This document shows positions 8,182 through 17,084 of a stretch of 64,000 nucleotides of DNA, piece by piece. The DNA comes from Myxococcus eversor (lineage in GTDB: Bacteria > Myxococcota > Myxococcia > Myxococcales > Myxococcaceae). Position numbers and translations under genes: made by a program. Location of the stretch: assembly GCF_010894455.1 (NCBI RefSeq), contig NZ_JAAIXY010000017.1:124001-188000 (forward strand), given 5' to 3'. Under the pieces are notes generated by a model that saw only the letters and a list, made by a program, of their open reading frames with translations, was not told where the DNA came from and made no database searches. Every line of letters starts with the position of its first letter. Within the stretch, counting starts at the first letter, position 1.

Positions 8182-10275
8182 ATGCCTGAGTTCCAGATCG
8201 TCAGCGACCACCGGCCCGAGGGAGACCAGCCCAGGGCCATTGGCGAGCTCACGGAGGGCGTGCAGCGGGGCGACCGCTACCAGACGCTCCTGGGCGTCAC
8301 CGGGTCCGGAAAGACGTTCACCATGGCGAACATCATCGCCAACGTGCAGCGTCCCACGCTGGTCATCGCCCACAACAAGACGCTGGCCGCGCAGCTCTAC
8401 GGCGAGTTCAAGGGCCTCTTCCCGAACAACGCCGTCGAGTACTTCGTCTCGTACTACGACTACTACCAGCCCGAGGCCTACGTCCCGTCGTCGGACACCT
8501 TCATCGAGAAGGACTCGTCCATCAACGACAACATCGAGCGGATGCGCCACTCGGCCACCCACTCGCTGCGCACGCGCGACGACGTGGTGATTGTGGCCAG
8601 CGTGTCCTGCATCTACGGCCTGGGCGCGGCCCGGAGCTACGTGGACCTGGCGGTGCGCGTGGACGTGGGCGGGGAGATGGGGCGCGACACGTTCATGCGC
8701 CGCCTGGTGGAGAGTCAGTACGACCGCAACGACATGGACTTCCACCGAGGCACCTTCCGCACGCGCGGCGATACCGTGGAGGTGTTTCCCGCCTACGAGG
8801 AGGAGCGCGCGGTGCGCGTCAGCTTCTTCGGCGACGAGGTGGAGCGAATCACCGAGTTCGACCCGCTGCGCGGCGTCACGCTGGGCACGCTCGACAAAAT
8901 CGTCATCTTCCCCGCCAGCCACTACGTCGCGGGCGAGGACATGCGCAAGCGCGCGCTGCAGACCATCCGCGACGAGCTGTCCGAGCAACTGCAGACGTTC
9001 AAGCGCGAGGGGAAGCTGCTGGAGGCGCAGCGGCTGGAGCAGCGCACGATGTTCGACCTGGAGATGATTGAGCAGGTCGGCTACTGCAACGGCATCGAGA
9101 ACTACTCGCGGCACTTCTCGGGCCGCTCCACGGGCGAGCCGCCCCCGTGCCTCATCGACTACTTCCCGCGCAACCTGCTGGTCCTCATCGACGAGAGCCA
9201 CCAGACGGTGCCGCAGATTGGCGCGATGTACCGTGGCGACCGCGCGCGCAAGGAGACGCTGGTCAACTTCGGCTTCCGCATGCCCAGCGCGTTGGACAAC
9301 CGCCCGCTGAAGTTCGGTGAGTTCGAGGAGCTGGTGCCCCAGGCCGTCTTCGTCTCCGCCACGCCGTCCGAGTACGAGCTCCAGAAGTCCCAGGGCGTCG
9401 TGGTGGAGCAGATCATCCGCCCCACCGGCCTGACGGACCCGGAAGTGGAGACGCGCCCGGTCGGCAACCAGGTCGATGACCTGCTCGAGGAGGTGCGCCT
9501 GCGCGTCACGCGCAACGAGCGCGTCCTGGTGACGACGCTCACCAAGCGCATGGCGGAGGACCTCACCGAGTACTACGCGGACGTGGGCGTGCGCGTGCGC
9601 TACCTGCACTCGGACATCGACGCGATTGAGCGCATGGCCATCATCCGGGACTTGCGCAAGGGCGAGTTCGACGTGCTGGTGGGCATCAACCTGCTGCGCG
9701 AGGGCCTGGACATCCCCGAGGTGTCCCTGGTCGCCATCCTCGACGCGGACAAGGAGGGCTTCCTGCGCAGCCACGTGTCGCTCATCCAGACCATCGGCCG
9801 CGCCGCGCGCAACCTGAATGGCCGCGTCATCATGTACGCGGACTCCATCACCGACTCGATGAAGAAGGCGCTGGAGGAGACGTCGCGCCGCCGCGAAATC
9901 CAGCGGCAGCACAACAAGGCCCACGGCATCACCCCTCGCTCCATCAAGAGCAACATCACCAACTTCTCCGAGCACGCCTACGACGCGGAGGGCAGCGGCA
10001 CGTTGCCCATGGCGGCCGAGGGTGAGGACGACGTGCTCGACGCGAAGGAGATCAAGCGGCTGGTGAAGGAGTTCACCGAGGAGATGCAGCGCGCCGCCGA
10101 GTCGATGGAGTTCGAGAAGGCCGCCGAGTACCGGGACAAGGTGCAACTGCTCAAGGACATGGACCTGGGGCTCAAGCCCGCCTCACGCTTCCTGTTGAAG
10201 GGGCCGGCGAAGGCGCCGGACGGCGCCCCGAAGCGGGGACGGGGCAAGGGCGGCCGGGCGCGAGGGCGCCGTTAG
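8182..10275 (+). CDS. uvrB: Excinuclease ABC subunit B
   Basis: This 697-aa helicase-like subunit verifies damage in nucleotide excision repair. The Walker A motif TGSGKTFT lies near residues 39-46. The beta-hairpin region YYDYYQPEAYVP, LIDESH, the helicase motif GINLLREGLDIPE and the QTIGRAARN motif are all intact. A C-terminal UVR domain (MEFEKAAEYRDK) contacts UvrC. The start MPEFQIVSD at 8182 is the conserved N-terminus. uvrC follows after 12 bases, so the two are likely co-transcribed. Confidence 0.98.
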   Translation: MPEFQIVSDHRPEGDQPRAIGELTEGVQRGDRYQTLLGVTGSGKTFTMANIIANVQRPTLVIAHNKTLAAQLYGEFKGLFPNNAVEYFVSYYDYYQPEAYVPSSDTFIEKDSSINDNIERMRHSATHSLRTRDDVVIVASVSCIYGLGAARSYVDLAVRVDVGGEMGRDTFMRRLVESQYDRNDMDFHRGTFRTRGDTVEVFPAYEEERAVRVSFFGDEVERITEFDPLRGVTLGTLDKIVIFPASHYVAGEDMRKRALQTIRDELSEQLQTFKREGKLLEAQRLEQRTMFDLEMIEQVGYCNGIENYSRHFSGRSTGEPPPCLIDYFPRNLLVLIDESHQTVPQIGAMYRGDRARKETLVNFGFRMPSALDNRPLKFGEFEELVPQAVFVSATPSEYELQKSQGVVVEQIIRPTGLTDPEVETRPVGNQVDDLLEEVRLRVTRNERVLVTTLTKRMAEDLTEYYADVGVRVRYLHSDIDAIERMAIIRDLRKGEFDVLVGINLLREGLDIPEVSLVAILDADKEGFLRSHVSLIQTIGRAARNLNGRVIMYADSITDSMKKALEETSRRREIQRQHNKAHGITPRSIKSNITNFSEHAYDAEGSGTLPMAAEGEDDVLDAKEIKRLVKEFTEEMQRAAESMEFEKAAEYRDKVQLLKDMDLGLKPASRFLLKGPAKAPDGAPKRGRGKGGRARGRR

Positions 10276-10287
10276 GAGGCGTCTGCC

Positions 10288-12228
10288 ATGGACGTGAAGC
10301 TCCAGGAGAAGCTCGACGCCCTTCCCACCGAGCCCGGCGTGTACCTGATGAAGGACCGCCGGGGTCAAATCATCTACGTGGGCAAGGCCATCAACCTGCG
10401 CAGCCGCGTGCGCTCGTACTTCACGCGCACCGGGGACACGCGCGTCTTCGTGTCGCTGCTGGATGAGCTGCTCGGCGACCTCGACACGGTGCTCGTCCAC
10501 AACGAGAAGGAGGCGCTGCTCCTCGAGAACGAGCTCATCAAGAAGCACCGCCCGCGCTTCAACGTCCTGCTCAAGGACGACAAGCAGTTCATCTCCCTGC
10601 GCCTGGACCGCACCCACGCCTATCCGCGCCTGGAAGTCGTCCGCAAGTACGAGCGCGACGGCGCGCGCTACTTCGGCCCGTACTCCAGCGCGGGCGCCAT
10701 CCGCGAGACGCTGCGCATCATCAACCGCTACTTCCGCCTGCGCACCTGCACGGACCACGTGCTGGCCAACCGCAAGCGGCCCTGTCTGCTGTTCCAGATC
10801 GGCCGCTGCCCGGCGCCCTGCGTCCACCCGGTGCCCGAGGACGACTACCACCGCAGCGTGGACGAGGTGGTGATGTTCCTGGAGGGCAAGGCCAGCGAAC
10901 TGGTGGAGGGCCTCCGCCTGCGCATGAAGCGCTCGGCCCAGGAGCTGAAGTTCGAGGAGGCCGCGCGCGTGAGAGACCAGCTCCTGGCGATTGAGCGCAG
11001 CCTGGAGCGCCAGAAGATCGCCACCACGGACTTCAAGGACCAGGACGTCTTCGCGCTGTTCCGCGAAGGCGACCGCATCATGTTCTACGTCCTCTGGGTG
11101 CGGCAGGGCCGGCTCAACGGCGGCCAGGCCTTCCCCTTCGGCAACCAGGAGTTCCCCAACGAGGAGCTGCTCGCCTCGTTCGTGAACCTCTACTACGACC
11201 AGGGCAGCTTCGTGCCGGAGGAGGTGCTGCTGCCGCTGGACCCCGAGGACGGCACGGAAGGACTCGAGGGTCTGCTCACCGAGCGGAAGGGCGAGCGCGT
11301 GCGCGTGCTGGTCCCCAAGCGAGGGGAGAAGCACGAACTGGTGCAGATGGCGGTGAAGAACGCCGAACAGGCCTTCCTGGAGCGCCGCCGCACCAAGGAC
11401 GAGACGGACCAGGTGCTCTCGCGCCTCCAACAGCGGCTGAACCTCAAGAACTTTCCGCGCCGCATGGAGTGCTTCGACATCTCGCACTTCCAGAGCTCCG
11501 CCATCGTCGCCTCGCAGGTGGCCGTCACCGACGGCGAAGCGGACAAGTCCCGGTACCGGAAGTACAAGATCAAGACGCTGGAGAAGCAGGACGACTTCGC
11601 CAGCATGTACGAGGTCGTGACGCGCCGCCTCAAACGGGGGCTGGAGGACGGAGATCTGCCGGACCTGCTCGTCATCGACGGCGGCAAGGGGCAGCTCGCC
11701 AGCGCTCACGCCGCCATGAAGGACCTGGGCGTGGACTCCGTCGACGTCGTCGGCCTGGCCAAGAGCCGAGACCTGGAGGTCTTCGACCGGGACGCGGAGA
11801 GCGCGAAGAGCCCCGAACGGGTGTTCGTCGTGGGGCGAAAGGACCCCATCGTCCTGGCGCAGAACTCGGCGGAGATGTTCATGCTGACGCGCATGAGGGA
11901 CGAGGCGCACCGCTTCGCCATCACCTTCCAGAAGCAGGTGATGCGCAAGAGCCGGGTGCGCTCGGCGCTGGAGGACATTCCGGGGGTGGGGGAGGTGCGG
12001 CGCAAGACGCTCTTGCGGCACTTCGGTTCACTCAAACGCGTGGGCGAGGCGAGCATCGAGGAGCTGGCGGAAGTCGTGGGCCCGGCCGTCGCGGAGCGTG
12101 TCCATGCGGGGCTTCACGGACACCCTGACGAAGAGGCCGAGGACCCTGTCCGGGAAGCATCCCTCGACGATGCCGTCGAACCGGCGAACGAAAAATCGCA
12201 GGGAGGGTCGCCACCCGGTGCCGCGTGA
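10288..12228 (+). CDS. uvrC: Excinuclease ABC subunit C
   Basis: This 646-aa nuclease makes both incisions in nucleotide excision repair. The N-terminal GIY-YIG domain is visible as PGVYLM and IIYVGKAINLRSRV. A UVR motif (ELKFEEAARVRDQL) lies near residue 215. The C-terminal RNase H-like domain contains ECFDISHFQ and LLVIDGGKGQLASA. Helix-hairpin-helix motifs (DIPGVGEVRRKTLLRHFGS) follow. The tail beyond residue 610 is acidic and not conserved. AGGAGG precedes the ATG. Confidence 0.98.
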   Translation: MDVKLQEKLDALPTEPGVYLMKDRRGQIIYVGKAINLRSRVRSYFTRTGDTRVFVSLLDELLGDLDTVLVHNEKEALLLENELIKKHRPRFNVLLKDDKQFISLRLDRTHAYPRLEVVRKYERDGARYFGPYSSAGAIRETLRIINRYFRLRTCTDHVLANRKRPCLLFQIGRCPAPCVHPVPEDDYHRSVDEVVMFLEGKASELVEGLRLRMKRSAQELKFEEAARVRDQLLAIERSLERQKIATTDFKDQDVFALFREGDRIMFYVLWVRQGRLNGGQAFPFGNQEFPNEELLASFVNLYYDQGSFVPEEVLLPLDPEDGTEGLEGLLTERKGERVRVLVPKRGEKHELVQMAVKNAEQAFLERRRTKDETDQVLSRLQQRLNLKNFPRRMECFDISHFQSSAIVASQVAVTDGEADKSRYRKYKIKTLEKQDDFASMYEVVTRRLKRGLEDGDLPDLLVIDGGKGQLASAHAAMKDLGVDSVDVVGLAKSRDLEVFDRDAESAKSPERVFVVGRKDPIVLAQNSAEMFMLTRMRDEAHRFAITFQKQVMRKSRVRSALEDIPGVGEVRRKTLLRHFGSLKRVGEASIEELAEVVGPAVAERVHAGLHGHPDEEAEDPVREASLDDAVEPANEKSQGGSPPGAA

Positions 12229-12362
12229 TTAATTTCCACTTCGGACTGCGGGGGAAGTGCGCTGGAACCGCGACGTTCCTGGGGTTTTTAATTGCGACTG
12301 GGCTCGGCGCTGATTTATAGCGGTTGACGATTCGAGCCGTCCAAAGAGGGCGAGGGACCGAC

Positions 12363-12881
12363 ATGAGGCTGTATCCGAAGGTGATCCCGATCATCTCGCG
12401 AGAAGCGATTCAGCGGCTCATGCAGGATGCGGACATCGAGGTGGAGCCGATGCGCGTGGCCGACGCCGAGATGGACCTGTCGGCGATCATGCGTGAGTAC
12501 CTGGCGAACGAAGAGCGTGTGAACCAGGCGACGCGAGAGGCCCTGGAGCGTCGCGGATATGACTACTCCAAGTTCAACCAGGTGAAGCGCGAGATGGCGG
12601 ATGTCCGCGGCTTCAAGATGGGGGACGAGGGCATCGAGTTCGTCATCAACCAGATGATCGAATTCCTCCTCATCAGCCGGAACGTCGAGGAGGTCTTCGC
12701 GGCCGACAACGTCATCCGCCAGAAGATCTTCGCGGTGATGAAGCATCACCTGGACGTGGATGATGAAATCGACAAGGAGGCTCGCTCCCGGCTGAAGCAT
12801 CTGCAGGAGGGCACCAGCGCCTTCGACATCGAGTACAACAAGACGGTGGAGCAGATCCGCCGGGCTCGAGGCCTCATCTAG
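12363..12881 (+). CDS. DUF507 family protein
   Basis: 172 aa, starting MRLYPKVIPIISREAI, the typical beginning of the DUF507 family. It is charged, mostly helical, soluble and lacks a signal sequence. DUF507 proteins are found in delta-proteobacteria and relatives and have no known function. The ATG at 12363 has GAGGG upstream. The 134 bases between uvrC and this gene hold an AT-rich patch near 12230-12300 that could carry its promoter. Confidence 0.85.
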   Translation: MRLYPKVIPIISREAIQRLMQDADIEVEPMRVADAEMDLSAIMREYLANEERVNQATREALERRGYDYSKFNQVKREMADVRGFKMGDEGIEFVINQMIEFLLISRNVEEVFAADNVIRQKIFAVMKHHLDVDDEIDKEARSRLKHLQEGTSAFDIEYNKTVEQIRRARGLI

Positions 12882-12951
12882 TCTTCTTGGAGAGAGGGGA
12901 CTGCCGTTCCCCGCTCCGCTGCCTACCTTGTTCCACAAGGAGGCAGCGTCG

Positions 12952-14457
12952 ATGGCGGGACCTCTCACCACGTTTCTGTTGTCCGGGTTGCTGGCCGCGG
13001 GGCCAGGCGGGTTCACGTTCGAGGGCCGGCAGGCCAGCGCGCGGACCGAGCATCCGGACGGTTTCTTCATCCAGGGACCTCTGCCCTTCACCGACCTGGC
13101 CGAAACCGGCCGAGGGAGCGCGGAGCTCACCGTCGAGGACCGGGTGGACCTCCCGGAGGCCACGTACGGCGACAAGGCGGCCTTCTCCTCGTTGTTCCGG
13201 CTGGGAGCCACCGACTACCGGGTGGAGCTGTCCCATGCCGGTTTCCCGCCCCCCCAGGCCCTTGGGCAGGCGCCCTTCCGGCCGCTCCCTCCCCCTCCGC
13301 CGCATACGGTGGGCGGCGGCGTGCTGCTGAACGTCCCGCTCTACGGCAACAGCGGGCTGGGGTGGTCCGCGATGACCCGGACGCATGCCGCGGTGGCGGT
13401 CTGGGGCGTGGGCAGCGTGTGGCGCAACGGGCGGCTGCTGACGGATACGGCCTTCGTGCACGTGGCGGCGCTGGACGCGGGGGCCTTCGCGGACGACGAC
13501 ACGCACCGGATGCTGCGTCAGGCGCGCGTGGGGGACACGGAGCTGGTGGTGCTCGTGTGGAACCTGCCTCCGGAGGCGGAGCCTCGAGGGTTCATCCAGT
13601 TCGTCTTCGAGGACGTGGCCATCAACGTGGATGGGGTGGCGCTGCGCTCGGTGGAGGTGGTGGAGAACACGGGCCACGTGACGGGAGATCCCTACTTGCT
13701 GACGCCAGTGCCGGCGAGCGTCTATCCCGGTGTGCCGCCCCTGCTTCCGCCCGCGCCGGTGCAGCCGCAGGCGACGGGAGGCAGCGGGCTGTCGACGACG
13801 GCCACGGCGGGCCAGGACGCGTCGCTGGTCATTCCCGAAGGCCCCACGCGGGTGCTGGTGGGCGGGAGTGATGGCCAGGCGGTGACGGAAGGCGGGGTTG
13901 CATTGGACACGGGCGCGAATGCCCTCGTGACGCCGCAAGAGCCCGAGGTGACGAGTGGGGTGTCCCCGATTTCGAGCACGCCGAATCCGCCGGTGAACAC
14001 TTCGACGGTGTTCCCTGGGACGCCCGTGTTGAGCCCGGGGTTCACGACGGTGGCGCCGGGGACGGCGGCCCCGAGCGTGAACACGACGACGAGCGTCTTC
14101 GGGACTCCGACGAGCCTGTCGACCACGGGCTCGTTCTCCGTGCCGTCGCAGACGGCGCTGCCCAGCTTCGATGCGTTCTCCGGGACGGCGCAGGTGAGCC
14201 CGGGCATCATCGGCACCGCGCCGCCGCTGAACGCCGACCCCGCGGCACCGCCCGCGGCGCTGCTGGGGGCTCCCGCGCCGCTCAACTCCGCGTCCGCGCC
14301 ACCGCTGCTGGGTTCTCCCACGCCGCTGAATGCGACGCCGGCCATTGGCCTGCCCGCCACGCCGACGCCGGGCAATGCGGCGTCCGCGACAGGCGTGGGT
14401 TCCACCGTGGCGCCAGCGGCGGGGCCGGCGGCACCGGCGGGGACACCCGCGAACTGA
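12952..14457 (+). CDS. Secreted protein with low-complexity Thr/Pro/Ala-rich C-terminus
   Basis: 501 aa; the ATG at 12952 follows AAGGAGG at good spacing. The first 20 residues are hydrophobic and read as a signal peptide. Residues about 20-260 form a globular domain that I cannot assign. From about residue 270 the sequence becomes poor in charge and rich in Thr, Pro, Ser, Gly and Ala. It contains near-repeats of the kind PLN-x(3)-APP-x-LLG. No sorting tail or membrane anchor is present at the C-terminus, so it is probably secreted or periplasmic. Function unknown. Confidence 0.75.
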   Translation: MAGPLTTFLLSGLLAAGPGGFTFEGRQASARTEHPDGFFIQGPLPFTDLAETGRGSAELTVEDRVDLPEATYGDKAAFSSLFRLGATDYRVELSHAGFPPPQALGQAPFRPLPPPPPHTVGGGVLLNVPLYGNSGLGWSAMTRTHAAVAVWGVGSVWRNGRLLTDTAFVHVAALDAGAFADDDTHRMLRQARVGDTELVVLVWNLPPEAEPRGFIQFVFEDVAINVDGVALRSVEVVENTGHVTGDPYLLTPVPASVYPGVPPLLPPAPVQPQATGGSGLSTTATAGQDASLVIPEGPTRVLVGGSDGQAVTEGGVALDTGANALVTPQEPEVTSGVSPISSTPNPPVNTSTVFPGTPVLSPGFTTVAPGTAAPSVNTTTSVFGTPTSLSTTGSFSVPSQTALPSFDAFSGTAQVSPGIIGTAPPLNADPAAPPAALLGAPAPLNSASAPPLLGSPTPLNATPAIGLPATPTPGNAASATGVGSTVAPAAGPAAPAGTPAN

Positions 14458-14467
14458 GGGGATGCTT

Positions 14468-14506
14468 CCGAGGCCAGGGTCGCGCGGGTCACGCCCTCGG
14501 CCTCGG
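14468..14506. terminator. Long GC-rich hairpin after the secreted protein gene
   Basis: CCGAGGCC (14468-14475) pairs with GGCCTCGG (14499-14506). AGGG and CCCT extend the stem inside with a one-base bulge. There is no T-tract, so it may be a weak terminator or an mRNA 3'-end stabiliser. The rest of 14507-14723 shows nothing I can name. Confidence 0.5.
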
Positions 14507-14723
14507 GAGAGAATGTGCCGGCGGATGCGGCCACTCCCTGGAGTCGAGGGCCGCGAGACTCCAGCGGGTCGGTCGGATGAAGGGCGACGGTCCGAGGAGT
14601 CCGCTGGATGCGTCTCGCGCCTCTTGAAGAAGGTTCGCGTGCGGAGCGGTTCTGACGCCGCGCGCGAGCGGGCGCCGGTGGTGTCACCTGGTCGACACTG
14701 TCGAGGACGGACGCGCGTCCCGC

Positions 14724-15086
14724 TTAGCGAGCGCGCGAAGGGGGCGTCTGCCGCGCCATCGCGGCGGCCTGGGCCAGCCGCTTGCGGAGCTGGAGCACCA
14801 GGTGCTGCAGGTAGTCGAGCCGCTCGATGATTCGCGGGTCATCTCCCGCGTTCACCAGGTTCACCGGCGTCAGCGGCCCCGTGCGCAGCGTGCCGAGCAG
14901 GTCCGAGAAGTGGGCCTCCACGTCGCCGAGCGCATCCAGCCCTTCTCTCAAATCGTCCTCGAGCAGATCCACGAGCACGGCCGCGTCGGTGCGGGCGGGG
15001 AGGGCACGGGCCAGTCGTTCGGCGGCCACTCGGACCGGGTCGGCCTGGCGCGACAGCACGGGGGCGGCGAGGGCGAGAGGGGGCAT
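14724..15086 (-). CDS. Small helical protein, unknown function
   Basis: 120 aa from the ATG at 15086; a GTG at 15113 would add nine residues. The sequence is almost entirely alpha-helical with a leucine-rich heptad-like C-terminal half (RIIERLDYLQHLVLQLRKRL). There are no Cys motifs and no clear signal sequence. Length, codon bias and compact helical composition support a real gene. I do not recognise the family. Confidence 0.55.
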   Translation of the reverse strand: MPPLALAAPVLSRQADPVRVAAERLARALPARTDAAVLVDLLEDDLREGLDALGDVEAHFSDLLGTLRTGPLTPVNLVNAGDDPRIIERLDYLQHLVLQLRKRLAQAAAMARQTPPSRAR

Positions 15087-15152
15087 GGCCTCGACGCTAC
15101 AGGCCCGTAGCACTCCGTCAATTTTCCCGCCCCCGCCTCGGTGCCGAGGACT

Positions 15153-16043
15153 TCAGCGCGCCGCGGCCTTGAGCGTCTCGCGATGGCTCGTCAGGAAGGT
15201 CGCCACGCTGGTGGGGGCCTTGCCCGTGAGCTCCGCGACACTTCCGGTCGCCTCGGCCATGAGTCCCCGGGCCACCGCCACGTCGAATGAGGCATAGGCC
15301 TCCGCCAGCGGTGCCGGAAGCCCGTGGGACACCATGCCCGCCTTGAGGCTCTCCGCATCCACCGGAACGAACTGCACGGGACGACCGGACAGCTCGCCCG
15401 CCAGCCGCGCCAGCTCCGCGTGACTCACCGCCGAGGGCCCCGTGACTTCCAGCGTGCGCTTGCCATCGAAAGTCGACGTCAGCGCGGCGACGGCGATGCG
15501 AGCGCAGTCCTCGCGGGTGACGTACGCCGTCGAGCCCGTGCCGGTGGCGGCCACGAGCTGCCCCGTCGCGATGGCCTGAGGGAGGCTGTGCAGCAGCAGG
15601 TCCGCGTAGAGGTTGTTGCGCAGCACGGTGTAGCCCAGCCCGCTCTTGGCCAGTGCCTGCTCCGTCTGCCAGTGGTCCTGCGCGAAGGTGACGGGGGAGC
15701 CCGGCTCGGGACGCGTGAGCGACGTGTAGACGACGTGCCGGACACCCGCGCGACGAGCGGCGTCCACGGCGCTCTGGTGCTGGGTGATGCGGCGACCCGG
15801 GACATCGAGCGAGTCCGTGCTGATGAGCAGCAGCCGCTCCGCTCCCGCGAAGGCGGCGTCGAGCGACTTCGCGTCATCGAAGTCCGCCTTGCGCACCGTG
15901 ACGCCGCGAGCCGCGAGGTCCGCGAGCTTCGAGGGCTCCCGGGTGGTGACGATGAGCGAGTCGGGGTGGGATTCCAGGAGCAACTCCACGACGCGACGGC
16001 CAAGGTGGCCGGACGCGCCGGTGACGAGCAGGGTGGCGGACAT
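15153..16043 (-). CDS. NmrA/QOR2-like NAD(P)H-binding oxidoreductase
   Basis: This 296-aa atypical short-chain dehydrogenase starts with the dinucleotide-binding motif LLVTGASGHLGRRV at residues 5-18. The middle (HVVYTSLTRPEPGSP) and YTVLRNNLYADLL match the NmrA/QOR2 group, including E. coli YtfG-type quinone oxidoreductases. The usual catalytic YxxxK of classical SDRs is absent, as expected for this group. It is divergent from a LysR regulator 111 bases away, an arrangement typical of a regulator controlling its neighbour in response to a quinone or electrophile (inference). Confidence 0.88.
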   Translation of the reverse strand: MSATLLVTGASGHLGRRVVELLLESHPDSLIVTTREPSKLADLAARGVTVRKADFDDAKSLDAAFAGAERLLLISTDSLDVPGRRITQHQSAVDAARRAGVRHVVYTSLTRPEPGSPVTFAQDHWQTEQALAKSGLGYTVLRNNLYADLLLHSLPQAIATGQLVAATGTGSTAYVTREDCARIAVAALTSTFDGKRTLEVTGPSAVSHAELARLAGELSGRPVQFVPVDAESLKAGMVSHGLPAPLAEAYASFDVAVARGLMAEATGSVAELTGKAPTSVATFLTSHRETLKAAAR

Positions 16044-16126
16044 GGGGACTCTCCAGGGCAGCGAGGTGAAATCAGCTTCGGCCCATGGGTTAATCCCCGG
16101 ACTCCGTCCTGCACAATGCCGTCTCG

Positions 16127-16143
16127 TGGAGCATACTGTTCCA
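16127..16143. promoter_or_regulatory. Candidate LysR-type operator
   Basis: TGGAGCA-TAC-TGTTCCA is a 7-base imperfect inverted repeat (one mismatch) just upstream of the LysR ribosome site, in the shared divergent promoter region. Its T-N11-A layout fits LysR boxes. Assignment is by eye. Confidence 0.4.
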
Positions 16144-16154
16144 CAGGAGGAACA

Positions 16155-17048
16155 ATGGACCTCAACCAGCTCGCGCTCTTCGTCGCCGTCGCGGAAGGAG
16201 CCAGCTTCTCCACCGCCGCGAAGAAGCTGGGCATGCCGAAGTCCTCGGTGAGTCGAGGCATCTCCAGTCTGGAGTCCTCGCTGGGCGTGCAGCTCCTCCA
16301 CCGCACGACGCGTCGGGTGGCGCTCAGCACCGCGGGGCAGGCGCTGTATGAACGCGTATCTCCCATGCTCGCCTCGCTGAGCAAGTCGGTGGGGGAGTTG
16401 CCTGAGTTGGAGGAGGAGCCCTCCGGCGAGCTTCGGCTGACGGCGGTGGTGGATTGGGGCACCACCGTGCTGGCGGAGATCATCACCCGCTTCGTGGCGC
16501 GCTACCCGGCGGTGAAGGTGGACCTGCACCTGGACAACCGAGTGGTGGACCTGGTGGCCGAGGGCTTCGACGCCGCGCTCAGGTTGTCCTCCAACACGCT
16601 CAAGGACTCGTCCCTGCGCGCCCGTCGACTGGGGCTCTTCTCGCTGCGCCTCTACGGCTCACCTTCGTACCTGGCGCGCCGGGGAACTCCGCGCCATCCG
16701 CGCGACCTCGCCAGCCACAGCTGGGTCTCCTTCCGGAGCGCGAAGCCCTTCTCTCTGGTGGGGCCGGGGGAGACGCTGCGCGTCCCGCAGAACGGCTCCA
16801 TCCTGTGCGACGACATGTTCTTCATGAGGGAGACGCTGCGCCTGGGCGCGGGCATCGGCTTCCTGCCCACGATGCTCGCGGAGCCGGACATCACCGAGGG
16901 GCGCCTCGTCCCGGTGCTCCCGAAGTGGAGCATGCCCGGGGGAAGCGTGTGGTTCGTCTCCACCGCGGAGCGACACATGCCGCGCAAGGTGGCCGCCTTC
17001 CGCGACTTCCTGGTGGAGTCACTGAAGCAGCGCCCCTTGCCACCTTGA
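16155..17048 (+). CDS. LysR-family transcriptional regulator
   Basis: 297 aa, the usual LysR length. The N-terminal winged helix-turn-helix is clear: FVAVAEGASFSTAAKKLGMP followed by SSVSRGISSLESSLGVQLLHR at about residues 9-50. A periplasmic-binding-protein-like effector domain occupies residues 90-290 and resembles the LTTR subgroup that regulates oxidoreductases. AGGAGG precedes the ATG at 16155. It probably regulates the divergent QOR2-like gene and itself. Confidence 0.93.
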   Translation: MDLNQLALFVAVAEGASFSTAAKKLGMPKSSVSRGISSLESSLGVQLLHRTTRRVALSTAGQALYERVSPMLASLSKSVGELPELEEEPSGELRLTAVVDWGTTVLAEIITRFVARYPAVKVDLHLDNRVVDLVAEGFDAALRLSSNTLKDSSLRARRLGLFSLRLYGSPSYLARRGTPRHPRDLASHSWVSFRSAKPFSLVGPGETLRVPQNGSILCDDMFFMRETLRLGAGIGFLPTMLAEPDITEGRLVPVLPKWSMPGGSVWFVSTAERHMPRKVAAFRDFLVESLKQRPLPP

Positions 17049-17084
17049 GCTGGAGCGCGGCGGACGTCCCGCGCCCTCCCGTTG

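Noticed and set aside
8167..10146. 659-codon minus-strand open frame opposite uvrB
   Set aside because: Same mirror effect; uvrB is complete on the plus strand.
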